Counted from the first letter of the stretch, positions 18,501-28,181 are shown. The stretch: DNA of 64,000 nucleotides from JACZUI01 sp965216725 (GCA_965216725.1 CBDCGI010000023.1:124001-188000); one strand, 5' to 3'. Made by a program: numbers and translations. Notes: generated from the sequence alone by a model not told the origin.

Positions 18501-19679
18501 CTACTTCCTTCCGAACGATCCCCGTTTGCCGGGAACCGACGGCACTTCTCCTGCAATCAATTCGGCAACATCCTGCAAACCCTTAGCCACTTTGCCCTTG
18601 GGATCCGAGTCAACAACCGGGCGCCCTTCATTGACACTGCTCGGAACGCTTGCATCGGAAGGAATCGACGCCGATATCTCCATCTTCAGCGCTCCCTCGA
18701 TTTCCTTGTTGTTCAATTTGTTGCGTGCGTTGTTCCGATTCATCACGAGCCTGACGTTGCTCGTCGAGAACTTGAGGAGCCGCAGAGTCTCCAAGGCGAG
18801 CTTGGCGTTCTTCAGTGAGGGCAGATCCATGTCCACCAACATCAAGACGTCGTCGGACTTCTCGATCAGGGACAGAATCAGCTCGTCGAGCATCGAGGCC
18901 GTGTCGACGATGACGTAGTCGTAATTCTCGGCCAAGACGTCGAGCATTTGCATCAGCCCGGCGGTAGTGATGTCGTCGGCAAACGCAGGCTCTAGAGGCG
19001 CGGCGAGCACCTTGAGCCCGCTGGGGTGTTCGGTCAACAGCGAATCGAGCATTTCACCGTCGAGGTGATGCAGCTCATGGGCGGCATTCACCATCGTGAA
19101 CCGCGGCTCGATCTGAAGCAGCAGGCAGACGTCACCGAATTGAAGATCGGCGTCGACGAGGACGACCTTTTTGTCCTCGAACCTCGACATGAGAACGGCG
19201 AGGTTGGTGGCAAGGACAGTCTTGCCACTGCCACCTTTCGCCGAGGTAATGGTGATGATCTGGCCCCGATCGCGCTCTACCGGTTCCGCCGGCTGAGTCA
19301 CGGATTTCCGCTTGAGCACGTCATGAGCGAACTGTTCGATGGCGCTTTCGATCTTCGACTCTTCGAGCGGTGCCTCCAGAAGGTCTGACACGCCAGCCCT
19401 CATCGCCGACCGAAGCATGTCAGTCGTGATCTCATCGGCCACCAACATCAGGATGAGAGCCGGATCCTGATTGTGCAGCGACCGGATGTCGTCCATCGAC
19501 TCTTCGCTGGAGAACGACGGGCCGAGCAAGAGCATTTTCAACTCCCCCGATTCGATCGTTGAGCTCGCCTCTTCGATCGAGCGGGCAACCGGGAGCCTTC
19601 CGTCGAAAAGCTCCTTGGCCGCAGCGACGAAGTCATCGTCCCTGTCTACGACCAGCAGGTTGTGCTCAGCCAATGACAT
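18501..19679 (-). CDS. tadZ: Tad pilus localisation ATPase TadZ/CpaE
   Basis: The 392-residue protein has a receiver-like N-terminal domain (about 5-125) and a MinD/ParA-type ATPase domain. The receiver keeps an acidic start (VDRDDD) but LGPSF replaces the usual phospho-acceptor Asp motif, as in other CpaE proteins. The ATPase has deviant Walker A SAKGGSGKT and VDADLQFGD. TadZ/CpaE places the pilus machine at a pole. It lies between cpaB and tadA in the same operon. The C-terminal tail is basic and Gly/Pro-rich. Confidence 0.92.
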   Translation of the reverse strand: MSLAEHNLLVVDRDDDFVAAAKELFDGRLPVARSIEEASSTIESGELKMLLLGPSFSSEESMDDIRSLHNQDPALILMLVADEITTDMLRSAMRAGVSDLLEAPLEESKIESAIEQFAHDVLKRKSVTQPAEPVERDRGQIITITSAKGGSGKTVLATNLAVLMSRFEDKKVVLVDADLQFGDVCLLLQIEPRFTMVNAAHELHHLDGEMLDSLLTEHPSGLKVLAAPLEPAFADDITTAGLMQMLDVLAENYDYVIVDTASMLDELILSLIEKSDDVLMLVDMDLPSLKNAKLALETLRLLKFSTSNVRLVMNRNNARNKLNNKEIEGALKMEISASIPSDASVPSSVNEGRPVVDSDPKGKVAKGLQDVAELIAGEVPSVPGKRGSFGRK

Positions 19680-19693
19680 TTGTGAACCTCAGA

Positions 19694-20608
19694 TCATCCA
19701 AAGATGTCTTCGACCAGGTCTCCGCCGAAGAGGTTATCGATGATGACACCCTGTGTTTCCACCTCGACGAAGTCGTCGGGGACCAGCGTCATCCACATGC
19801 TGCCGTTCTCAAAGGCATAAGCGAGCCGCTCGGCCTGCTCGGGTGTCACCTCGATGGTGAAGACGGTCGCATTGCCCGTGTCTTCTTCACCCTCGGCAGG
19901 AGCATCGGTGGCCTCCCCGCCGGCATCGACGGTGGGTGGGGCATCCTCGTCGGGCCGGACCTCACGCCCGGTGGCGATGACTGGGATGTCCTGCATCACG
20001 AACCTGGTGTAGGTGACGACCTGGGACTCCTCTTCGGTTGCTGCCTCGCCTTCGGTGTCAGGGTCAGGCGGCGCTACGTTGATGCCGGAGAATTCGTCCG
20101 GGATCAAACGGAACTCGATGTCGAGAGTGATGATCAAGTTGACATGGTCGCCAGCTTCCACGAAGCCGTTGACCCCGCGAACCGTGTCCATGGAGATGGT
20201 CATGGCCTGCTTGCCTGAAGGGATCAACTCCGAGCTGAAGTCGACCTCTTCATCCGCGACAACCACCCACTGCGAACTGGTGAGGATCGAACCCTGGGAA
20301 ATCGGCCCTGCGGCGACCTTGCCACTGAGGACCTGGTTGAGTTGCTCCTCAGTGCTGATTGCATCCACAGGGAGGTCTCCAACCTGATCTTCGCTCATCA
20401 AAATGAGCTCTCCCCCACTGTTGTAATCACTGAAGAGGACACTGCCGTCCTGGCCTTCCTGAATGGTTTGCCCAGCGCGGAAGACGACTGCGAACTCTTG
20501 ATCGTCCAAGATGTCTTCTTCAACAGTGGTCAGATAATTCCACACGGCCCAGCCGGCGAGGCCGGCAAGTATCAAGGCCACAAGTAGAACGATGGCTCTC
20601 CTACCCAT
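19694..20608 (-). CDS. cpaB: Flp pilus assembly protein CpaB (RcpC), SAF domain
   Basis: The 304-residue product has an N-terminal membrane helix (3-25) and then an extracytoplasmic SAF-like domain with QTIQEG and AGPISQGSILT, followed by the RcpC core containing VRGVNGFVEAGDHVNLI. That Gly-Phe-V-x-x-G-D-x-V motif is the CpaB signature. An acidic insert (about 195-250) rich in Glu, Asp and Pro lies before the last strand pair. With no secretin in the locus, a role other than outer-membrane assembly is expected, as in other monoderm Tad systems. It is the first gene of the minus-strand Tad operon. Confidence 0.9.
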   Translation of the reverse strand: MGRRAIVLLVALILAGLAGWAVWNYLTTVEEDILDDQEFAVVFRAGQTIQEGQDGSVLFSDYNSGGELILMSEDQVGDLPVDAISTEEQLNQVLSGKVAAGPISQGSILTSSQWVVVADEEVDFSSELIPSGKQAMTISMDTVRGVNGFVEAGDHVNLIITLDIEFRLIPDEFSGINVAPPDPDTEGEAATEEESQVVTYTRFVMQDIPVIATGREVRPDEDAPPTVDAGGEATDAPAEGEEDTGNATVFTIEVTPEQAERLAYAFENGSMWMTLVPDDFVEVETQGVIIDNLFGGDLVEDIFG

Positions 20609-20844
20609 TGAGTCCCCTTCGTTTGTCCCCTCGGTTGGGCGCCGACACCGTGACGGCGCATATTGGTGGGCATGCTACCGCTTGTGCGGCACCCGCCCTG
20701 CGTTTCAAGTCCATTTCCACAGGAAAACTTCGGACTAGACAGGCATGGTCTTGAGTGTTTCCATAACGGCGCTCACGTTGCCAGTATCTCGACAAATCCG
20801 ACCCACAGCTGTCGCAGCGCCTATTTGAGGAGGCGACCCGCGAG

Positions 20845-22338
20845 TTAGCGTCGTCCGATGCCGCGCTCTTTGAGCTCCTGGAGGATTGCCTCCAACGACG
20901 CATCGACAGGCATCGGTGGCCGCTCCTCTTCCTTGGGCCCGAACTCTCGCTCGAATTCCCTGGGCTGGCGGCGTTTGCCACCAGAGCGCTGCTCGGCCAT
21001 CTGCGCCTCGCGCTCCCGCCAATCGGGCAATGCCTGCTTGATTGAGAGCGAAATGCGTCGGCGTTCGTCATCTTTCTCGGTGATCTTGACGTTGACCGTC
21101 TGGCCTATCGAAAGCTCCAACTCGGGTGATTCCACCCGGTGAATCGCGATTTCGGAAACGTGCACCAGACCTTCGACACCGTCGGCGACCGATACAAATG
21201 CGCCAAAGGGAACCGTCTTGGTGACAGTGCCCTCCACGATGTCGCCGACTTCATTGTCGCCGGAGAAGACGTCCCAGGGATCGTCGCTTGTCTGTCTGAT
21301 CGACAGCGAGATCCGCTCTCGATCGAGATCGACTTCGAGGACTTTCACCTTCACCTTGTCGCCGACCTTGACCACCTCTCCGGGATGGTTGACGTGTTGC
21401 CAGGAAAGCTCAGAGACGTGGACTAGCCCGTCCATGCCCCCGAGGTCTACGAAAGCCCCGAAGTTCACGACCGATGAAACCACGCCTTCCCGGATCTCAC
21501 CTTCCTTCAGATCGTCGAGGAAGGCCTGGCGCTCCTCCGCCTGGGCCTCTTCGAGGTAGGCGCGTCGTGACAGGACGACGTTGTTCCTTGCCCTGTCGAG
21601 CTCGATCACCTTGGCGGTGATGGTTTCACCGATGAAGGGGTCTAGATCGCGTACCCGGCGTAAATCGATGAGCGATGCGGGGAGGAAGCCCCTCAAGCCG
21701 ATATCCACGATGAGGCCGCCCTTGACCACCTCGATCACGGTGCCTTCGACCGTGCCTTCCTCACGTGCCACCTGCTCGATCTGACCCCAGGCCCTCTCGT
21801 ACATTGCACGCTTCTTGGAGAGGATGAGACGACCCTCGTCGTCCTCCTTGTTCAGTACCACCGCTTCGACGCGCTCGTCGACGGCGATCGTCTCCGACGG
21901 GTCCACATTGTTCCTGATCGAAAGCTCGCGGGTAGGGATCAGCCCTTCCGACTTGTAGCCAATGTCGATCATGGCTCCTTCGGCGTCGACGCTGACAACG
22001 GTCCCCTCGACTATGTCCCCCTCTTTGAACTCGAGGACGGTGGCTTCTATCGCAGCTTCGAAGTCGTCGCCGATGTCGTCGGGGAGTGAGCTGAGGTCGG
22101 GAGCGACCAGCACCGGCTTCTCCGGGCGGCTGGATTGCTCGGGTTCGGTTTCATCCGATTCATCGACCTTCGCAGAGGAATCCTCTTCGGGGTGGACCGC
22201 GGCGTCGGCATCTTCATTCTCTTCGATAGCCGCCGGTTCTGAGTCGACCGGGGCTTGTTCCTCGGTCGGGGTCTCGGGCGCCTCGGGCGCCACCTCTTCA
22301 GTGGCGGCTTCGGGCGCGTTCTCTACATCGTTGGACAT
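20845..22338 (-). CDS. rpsA: 30S ribosomal protein S1
   Basis: S1 binds mRNA at the ribosome during initiation. The 497-residue protein has four S1 OB-fold repeats at about 105-175, 190-260, 275-345 and 360-435; the third carries VNFGAFVDLGGMDGLVHVSEL and the fourth VPFGAFVSVADGVEGLVHVSE. An acidic, Pro/Ala/Glu-rich tail of about 90 residues precedes the first repeat. The C-terminus is basic and ends in a helix. GGAGGT lies 12 bases before ATG 22338, a rather long spacing. Confidence 0.95.
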   Translation of the reverse strand: MSNDVENAPEAATEEVAPEAPETPTEEQAPVDSEPAAIEENEDADAAVHPEEDSSAKVDESDETEPEQSSRPEKPVLVAPDLSSLPDDIGDDFEAAIEATVLEFKEGDIVEGTVVSVDAEGAMIDIGYKSEGLIPTRELSIRNNVDPSETIAVDERVEAVVLNKEDDEGRLILSKKRAMYERAWGQIEQVAREEGTVEGTVIEVVKGGLIVDIGLRGFLPASLIDLRRVRDLDPFIGETITAKVIELDRARNNVVLSRRAYLEEAQAEERQAFLDDLKEGEIREGVVSSVVNFGAFVDLGGMDGLVHVSELSWQHVNHPGEVVKVGDKVKVKVLEVDLDRERISLSIRQTSDDPWDVFSGDNEVGDIVEGTVTKTVPFGAFVSVADGVEGLVHVSEIAIHRVESPELELSIGQTVNVKITEKDDERRRISLSIKQALPDWREREAQMAEQRSGGKRRQPREFEREFGPKEEERPPMPVDASLEAILQELKERGIGRR

Positions 22339-22391
22339 GTGTAAGGGATTACCTCCGGAAAGGGATTTCTCTTGACGCGAGGTCAGGAGTC

Positions 22392-23250
22392 CTATGGAGT
22401 GTAAATGGAACCCTGATCAATAGCCAAGCGGATTCGAGGGTCTCGGCCGCTGGATGGGAACGACGGTCGGCGTGCGAACAGCGGATAGCTCGCCAGCATG
22501 AGAATCCCGAACACCGCCAACTCGGCGGTCCAAGGCATCACGAGAAATATCGACAGATGCAGAGCTCCTCCCAAAAGGAAAGCAAAGCCTCTGAACCTTG
22601 GGCTCCACAGGAACGCCGCAATGAACATCTCCACAAAGACCGTGACGATCGCTAGCGCCGTCATGTTGGCCGGTGTCAGCAAGGATCCGGGAACTGCGAT
22701 CAACCCCATCCCTCACGGTTGAGGCCAGCACCTGTCCCCCGATGAAGTCCTCGTTCATCTTGGAAAACGCGGTGAACAAGTAAACGGCCGAAATCTGGGT
22801 CATCACCAGGAGCACCGGCCAAAAGACGGCACTGCTCGGCGTGTCCTCGGATTGCTTCCTCCGCCCTCCTGCCAAAGTCAGAAGGCCCACCATCAGAGCC
22901 ATGAGATACAGATGGTTGCTGTAAGCCTGATGGTCGAGGAGGAGCGGAAGCGCCAGCGATATTCCGAGGGCGGATCCGGATAGCAGAAGCCGGTATCCGA
23001 CCGTGAAACCGATTCCCGCGACCCCCCAGACAACTATCAGGGCCATCACTTGCCACCCGTGCTGGAGACCAAGCCCACCAATCACTGGTGTGGTGAGAAC
23101 TCCCGGTTCGGTCAAGGCGAGGAGGGTGTCCAAGCTGATAGGAGCCTGTAGGAGAGCGGCGAGCCCCACCCCGATGCGGGCGAGCCGAAACGACTCCGCG
23201 TCGGCGTCGGCGACCAGCCAAGTCAACACTTGAGGGACCCTCCATCCCAC
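22392..23250 (-). CDS. HTTM-domain membrane protein (one frameshift near 22704)
   Basis: Two frames join into one protein of about 285 residues if one base of the four-C run at 22704-22707 is removed, giving STVRDGLIAVPGS. About eight membrane helices are visible. ARIGVGLAALLQAP at the start and DHQAYSNHLYLMALM plus TAFSKMNEDFIGGQ in the middle match the HTTM domain shared with vitamin-K-dependent gamma-carboxylase, whose bacterial members mostly have no known substrate. The GTG start at 23250 lies inside the end of the upstream small gene, so the two are coupled. Confidence 0.75.
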
Positions 23251-23561
23251 TCGATGCTGGTGGCACCTGTGACGTGATCGCAGAGATATGCGGGGACTAT
23301 CTCGTCATAGTCAATGTCGGCTCTGGCGTGAGCAACCACGTCCGACGGAGCAAATGTGGACTCCCCGTCTGGTGTCACGACGACGTATTCCGTCGGAATC
23401 GCCAGGGCGGCGAACATCTGCCAGGCGTATCGGTTGTCTCGATCCAATTCGAAGAGTCGGATCGCCGGCACCGCTATTTGCAAAGTGATGGCAACGACTG
23501 TCAGCAGTGCCGCCAGTCGAGGCCATCGCCGCCAGTCGCTCACTGCCGTCCGCGTGGTCAT
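23223..23561 (-). CDS. Small membrane-anchored protein of unknown function
   Basis: The product has 112 residues from ATG 23561; a TTG further up at 23597 is in frame but less likely. Residues 13-35 form one membrane helix, followed by a soluble extracytoplasmic part with FELDRDNRYAWQMFAAL, a pattern seen in small partners encoded next to HTTM proteins. It ends in a Cys after IEWDGGSLK. Its 3' end overlaps the start of the HTTM gene by 28 bases. I do not recognise a catalytic motif. Confidence 0.6.
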   Translation of the reverse strand: MTTRTAVSDWRRWPRLAALLTVVAITLQIAVPAIRLFELDRDNRYAWQMFAALAIPTEYVVVTPDGESTFAPSDVVAHARADIDYDEIVPAYLCDHVTGATSIEWDGGSLKC

Positions 23562-23667
23562 CAGCGACAGTCGACTAGCGGAGGTTGATTTGGTCAAGGA
23601 CCGATGTGGGGGTCATTCCGCGCGCCGTTAGTCCCAGATATGACGCTCTCCTCCTAAGGACGCTGGT

Positions 23668-26286
23668 TTAGGTTTTGACCGAGGCGAGGTCGGTGCCGGT
23701 TGCCACCTCGACTTTGAGGGGGACGTCGAGCTTGACGACGCCCTCCATGGTCGCGACCACCAGGTCCCCCACCTCCACCAGCTCGTCTTGGGGACACTCG
23801 AGAATCAGCTCGTCGTGGATCTGGAGGATGAGCGTCGAGGCCAGGCCCTGTCGACGGAGAACGGCGTCGAGGTCGATCATCGCCTTCTTGATGATGTCTG
23901 CGGAGGTCCCCTGAACCGGGGCGTTGAGAGCCATCCGCTCCCCCATCTGGCGGATCCGGAAGTTGTCGGACTTGAGCTCAGGTAGATACCTCCGTCGTCC
24001 AAACAAGGTCTTGGTGTATCCCTCGTTCCTCGCGGTGGTCACCACAGAGGACATGTACTCCTTCACTTTCACGAACTGGTCGAAGTACGCGTCCATGTGC
24101 TCGCGCGCCTCCTCCCGGCTGATCCCTAGACGATCAGCCAGCCCGAACGCCTCCATTCCGTAGAGCAACCCGAAGTTGATCATCTTCGCCCGGCCCCGTT
24201 GCTCCGAGCTCACTTTCTCGGGCGGAACTCCCCAAACCCGCCCTGCCGTCGCCGCGTGAATGTCGACCTCGTTCTTGAACGATTCGATCAGGAACGGGTC
24301 TCCACTCATGTGTGCCAGCACCCGCAACTCGATCTGTGAGTAGTCGGCGACCAGAAATCTCTGGCCGTCACCGGCGATGAACGCTTTGCGGATTGTCATC
24401 CCCGACTCGGAGCGGACCGGGATGTTTTGCAGATTGGGCCGGTCAGAGGAGAGACGCCCGGTGGTAGCCGCCATCTGGTTGAAACGGGTGCGAATCCTGC
24501 CGTCAGAATCGATGAGCGGCAGGTATCCGTCCACGTAGGTGCTTCTGAGCTTCTCGTACTCCCGATACTCGAGCAACGTCTCCACCAATGGATGGTCGAG
24601 TTTCTTCAGCACCGAGGCGTCCGTTGATGGTTTGCCCGTCGACGTCTTCTTGAGCACTGGCAGTTTGAGCCTTTCGAACAGGATCACGCGCAGTTGGTCG
24701 GTCGAGTTCACGTTGAATGGCTCGCCGGCGAGCTCGTGGATACGCGACTCGAGAGCCGAGATCCTCCCTCGAAGATCTGCGCCAAGCCCCTCCAGGTAGC
24801 CGCGGTCGACACCGATCCCCGCATGTTCCATTCGTGCAAGAACCGGTACCAGCGGCAATTCGAACTCGGCGAACAGTTCGATCTCGCCACGGTCGGCCAG
24901 TTCAGATCGCATGAGGTCGGCCAGCCGTCGCACCGCCTCCACCCTCCGGCCCTCAGCCTCGGGATCGGGACCGGTGTCGAAGGGAAGGGTGCCCGCTTCG
25001 GAGTCATCTTCGTCAGCCGGTTCCAGATCGACGTCGAGCCGGGTGGAGGCCACCTCCTCAAGCCCATAGTCCCGTTGTGCGGGGTTCAGGATGTAGGCGG
25101 CCAACGCAGTGTCCATCTCGAGCCGGGCAACATCGCGCTCGTGGTCGAGCAGGACCCGTATCAAGTCCTTCAGATCGTGGCCGGTCACCGCCACTTCGCC
25201 GTCTTCGATGGCATCGAGAAGGCTCTCTGCCTCTTCAAAGGTGAAGACCGCGGCCGACTCGGTCCCGGTGGAGACGGCCAGCCCGTATGGTTGGCCCGCG
25301 TCGACCACGAGGCCAAGCACCGCATGGCCTCCGGCGATGACACTCTCCAGAACTCCCGCGCCGGCTGGAGCCATCTCCACCTCTAGAACCGGGCGGTGGG
25401 TCTCAAGCGCAGGGAGGGCCCCTTCGAGGTCGCTCCACATGGTGTGAAACTCCAGGCTGTCGAACAACTCTTTGACTGTGGTGCGATCCCACTGACGCAC
25501 CTCGAGCTCGTCAGGACTCACATCTATCTCGAGGTCGTCGACCAGCCGCATGAGATCTCGATTCAGAAAGACCTGGTCCCGGTGTGCACTCAGGTTCTCC
25601 CGGAGCTTCGGCGTGAGGTCGGAGATAGCGGCGTAGATGCCCTCTAGGTCTCCGTAGTCGCCGACCAGCCGGGAAGCAGTCTTCTCTCCCACGCCGGGGA
25701 CGCCAGGGAGATTGTCCGAGTTGTCACCGCGTAGTGCCGCATAGTCGACGTACTGGCACGGGCTGATCCCGTATTTGTCCTGTATGTAGCTGGAGTCGGC
25801 GAGAACCGTGTCGCTGATGCCACGTCGGGTGTAAAGAACGCTGGTGTCTCCTCCGACGAGTTGAAACGAGTCTCGGTCGCCGGTGACGATGAGCACGTCC
25901 CAACCGGCGTTTTCCGCGCCCTTCGACATCGTGGCGATGATGTCATCGGCTTCGAACCCCTCCATGCGGAACTGAGCTATTTGGAGCGACTCCAGGACCT
26001 CGTCGATCAAAGGGAGCTGACTCCTGAAGTGGTCGGGTGCCTTGGACCGGTTCGCTTTGTACTCCGGATAGGCGTCGCTGCGGAATGTCTGGCGCGAGAC
26101 GTCCCACGCAACCGCGATCGCCTCGGGCTTCTGATCCTTGAGCAGGCGAATCAGCATTCTGGTGAAGCCGAAGACGGCGTTGGTGACCTGGCCGCTCTTG
26201 GTTGCCAGGTCTTCAGGTAGGGCGAAAAACGCCCGGTAAGCGACAGAGTTGCCATCGATCAAGGCAAGAGTGGGCACGAGGCGCAC
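23668..26286 (-). CDS. polA: DNA polymerase I
   Basis: The 872-residue protein has a 5' nuclease domain (1-290) with ALIDGNSVAYRAFFAL and DVLIVTGDRDSFQL, a degenerate 3'-5' exonuclease-like domain (about 300-480), and the polymerase domain. Polymerase motif A is DYSQIELR, motif B is RGRAKMINFGLLYG and motif C is LQIHDEL. The FDTET-type exonuclease motif is absent, so proofreading is probably lost, as in other actinobacterial Pol I. GTG 26286 or GTG 26277 is the start. It follows a small coiled-coil gene by 26 bases. Confidence 0.96.
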   Translation of the reverse strand: MRLVPTLALIDGNSVAYRAFFALPEDLATKSGQVTNAVFGFTRMLIRLLKDQKPEAIAVAWDVSRQTFRSDAYPEYKANRSKAPDHFRSQLPLIDEVLESLQIAQFRMEGFEADDIIATMSKGAENAGWDVLIVTGDRDSFQLVGGDTSVLYTRRGISDTVLADSSYIQDKYGISPCQYVDYAALRGDNSDNLPGVPGVGEKTASRLVGDYGDLEGIYAAISDLTPKLRENLSAHRDQVFLNRDLMRLVDDLEIDVSPDELEVRQWDRTTVKELFDSLEFHTMWSDLEGALPALETHRPVLEVEMAPAGAGVLESVIAGGHAVLGLVVDAGQPYGLAVSTGTESAAVFTFEEAESLLDAIEDGEVAVTGHDLKDLIRVLLDHERDVARLEMDTALAAYILNPAQRDYGLEEVASTRLDVDLEPADEDDSEAGTLPFDTGPDPEAEGRRVEAVRRLADLMRSELADRGEIELFAEFELPLVPVLARMEHAGIGVDRGYLEGLGADLRGRISALESRIHELAGEPFNVNSTDQLRVILFERLKLPVLKKTSTGKPSTDASVLKKLDHPLVETLLEYREYEKLRSTYVDGYLPLIDSDGRIRTRFNQMAATTGRLSSDRPNLQNIPVRSESGMTIRKAFIAGDGQRFLVADYSQIELRVLAHMSGDPFLIESFKNEVDIHAATAGRVWGVPPEKVSSEQRGRAKMINFGLLYGMEAFGLADRLGISREEAREHMDAYFDQFVKVKEYMSSVVTTARNEGYTKTLFGRRRYLPELKSDNFRIRQMGERMALNAPVQGTSADIIKKAMIDLDAVLRRQGLASTLILQIHDELILECPQDELVEVGDLVVATMEGVVKLDVPLKVEVATGTDLASVKT

Positions 26287-26312
26287 GGTAGCGGCCCTGC
26301 CCCGAGTCAGGA

Positions 26313-26585
26313 TCAGCCGAGTTTGGAGAGGAGCCGTTCCCGTTTTGCCTCGAGCTCGGCCCGTTTCGCCCGATTCGCCTCGAGCGCCTTCTCAAACCTC
26401 CTTACATCAGCTGCTGTGAGGCCGGCCTCTTCACGATCGATGTAGTTGCCTACGGCCGCGTCACGCTGGGCGTCATCATCGATCAACCGGTGATAGTCGA
26501 GCTCGGCGGAGATGTCTTCAGCCTCCTCCGCCAGCTTTCGCAGCCGGTCGTTGATGCGGAACAGGCGGCGTTCAACTCTTCGCAT
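26313..26585 (-). CDS. Small charged helical protein of unknown function
   Basis: The 90-residue product is almost wholly charged helix. It begins RRVERRLFRINDRLRKLAEEAEDISAE in sequence composition (Arg/Glu-rich heptads) and ends in another Arg/Glu/Lys helix, so a helical hairpin or coiled coil is likely. It lies 26 bases upstream of polA on the same strand and is probably cotranscribed. I see no catalytic motif. Confidence 0.65.
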   Translation of the reverse strand: MRRVERRLFRINDRLRKLAEEAEDISAELDYHRLIDDDAQRDAAVGNYIDREEAGLTAADVRRFEKALEANRAKRAELEAKRERLLSKLG

Positions 26586-26655
26586 CGGCGATCCGACGCT
26601 GGCCTAGGTGTTTCATCGCTCATACACTCCCACTGCTGGGCATTATGCGCATGAG

Positions 26656-26738
26656 GCCGGAGTGACGGAATTGGCAGACGTGCAGCACTCAAAATGCTGT
26701 GTCCTAGTGGCGTGTGGGTTCGAGTCCCACCTCCGGCA
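26656..26738 (+). tRNA. tRNA-Leu (anticodon CAA)
   Basis: Acceptor arm GCCGGAG pairs with CTCCGGC. The anticodon stem CAGCA/TGCTG encloses CTCAAAA, giving anticodon CAA at 26690-26692. A long variable arm (26700-26713) marks a class II tRNA, and the T arm is GTGGG-TTCGAGT-CCCAC. The discriminator is A and the genomic CCA is absent. It reads UUG codons and lies on the plus strand between minus-strand genes. Confidence 0.96.
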
Positions 26739-26774
26739 CCGCATAAGCCGGGCCCGGCAGATGTGACCTGAGTC

Positions 26775-28181
26775 TCACCCCTCGCCCGGCAACGGCAGCA
26801 TCACCCGTATCACCGTGGACACCCCGGGGGCAGATTCTGCGCTCACCCGACCTCCGAGACGCTCCACGAGCCCGGCCACAATCGACAACCCGAGCCCCGT
26901 GCCCTCGCGACGCACCCCTTGCCTTCTTCCCACATAGTGGCGCTCGAAGATGTGGGGGATATCGTCAGGGTCGATCCCGATTCCCGTGTCGGCGACGCTC
27001 ATCTCCACCTCGCCGCCCACCTTCGTCACACCGACACCGATACTGCCTGCCCCCGGCGTGAACCGAAGGGCATTCTCGATGAGATTGCGGGCGATTTGGG
27101 CCAGGCGGTCGGGATCTGTCCGGACGATCAACCCGGCCTGCGTGTCCGCTTCGAGTGCGACGCCCAGGATTTCTGCTCTCTGTCGAAAGCCGGCAACCAC
27201 CTCGGCGACGTGGCTCCCGACGTCCACCTCCTCCCAACGCACGGTGAACTCGGGTTGCTCGAGTCTTGCCAGCAGAGTCAGGTCTTCGATCAGGCGGCCC
27301 AACTGACGGCTCTGAACCCCGAGGATCCCACCGATGCGCTCTACCTCGTCGGATTCGAGCCCCCCGGCCTCCAGGGCTTCGGCGTACCCCGCGATGGTGG
27401 TCAGCGGGGTCCTCAGGTCGTGTCCCACACCGAGAAGAAACTCGCGCTCGCGCTCCCGAGTCACTTGGATCTCAGACGCCATCTCGTTGAATGCCGTGCC
27501 GACTCCGTCGAGGTCGGGGTCTCCCAACTCCGGAACACGAACGTCGCCATCACCGGCGGCAAGGCGTTTGGTGGCGTCCGTGAGCGGCGAGAGCCGTGCC
27601 ACCAGCTGAGCGGAGAGGAGGCGGGCAAGTAGCGCCGCCATCGCTATGGAGATCATCCCCAGCCACAGCCACCAAGGCCCAAAATCGGACACCCCCAGCA
27701 CTGGAGTCTCCCTGGCCAGGCCCACCACCAGCGTCGGGCTCTGAGGCTGGCCTCCAAGCTGCAGGGGGGTAAGCGCAACGAGTCCGTCCTGTTCGGAGCT
27801 GGCAAAGGAGGTTTGGTCATGAGCCAAGTCGTCGGGATCGATGTCGATCCGGCCGAACATCTCGTTGTTGGTGACGACTTCTCCATCTCTGGTGACGACC
27901 GCGAAACCGAGCTCCGAGCCGCCAGCTGCACGGCGAACCCGCCCAAACGCCACACCAAGATCTCCCTCCAAGAGCCTGAGGATGTCCCGGCCCGCTTCAG
28001 ATCTGCGATTCCCTGTGAGCGAATCCTCGACGATGGCCACGATTTCCTGAGAGGACCGGGTGAGCTCTCGTTTGGTGGCGGCCTCGGACACTCGTCGGGT
28101 GCTGATCAGAATTCCAGCCATGACAACTGCCCCGACAGCCAAAGCGGTGAGCGCAATCGTCCAAAAGAGACGCCTCCGCAT
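26775..28181 (-). CDS. Membrane sensor histidine kinase (HAMP-HisKA type)
   Basis: The 468-residue protein has two membrane helices (about 8-28 and 170-195) around a sensor domain of about 140 residues, then HAMP, then HisKA with VGHDLRTPLTTIAGY, and HATPase with ENALRFTPG, VADTGIGI and GTGLGLSIV. The receiver partner lies immediately upstream with a four-base overlap. The stimulus is not evident from sequence. The gene ends convergent with tRNA-Leu. Confidence 0.93.
   Translation of the reverse strand: MRRRLFWTIALTALAVGAVVMAGILISTRRVSEAATKRELTRSSQEIVAIVEDSLTGNRRSEAGRDILRLLEGDLGVAFGRVRRAAGGSELGFAVVTRDGEVVTNNEMFGRIDIDPDDLAHDQTSFASSEQDGLVALTPLQLGGQPQSPTLVVGLARETPVLGVSDFGPWWLWLGMISIAMAALLARLLSAQLVARLSPLTDATKRLAAGDGDVRVPELGDPDLDGVGTAFNEMASEIQVTREREREFLLGVGHDLRTPLTTIAGYAEALEAGGLESDEVERIGGILGVQSRQLGRLIEDLTLLARLEQPEFTVRWEEVDVGSHVAEVVAGFRQRAEILGVALEADTQAGLIVRTDPDRLAQIARNLIENALRFTPGAGSIGVGVTKVGGEVEMSVADTGIGIDPDDIPHIFERHYVGRRQGVRREGTGLGLSIVAGLVERLGGRVSAESAPGVSTVIRVMLPLPGEG

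Noticed and set aside
20609..20844. A small RNA or riboswitch in the longest gap
   Set aside because: I found no strong hairpin, T-tract or known aptamer-like sequence; it probably holds the promoter of the Tad operon, though no clear -35/-10 pair is visible.
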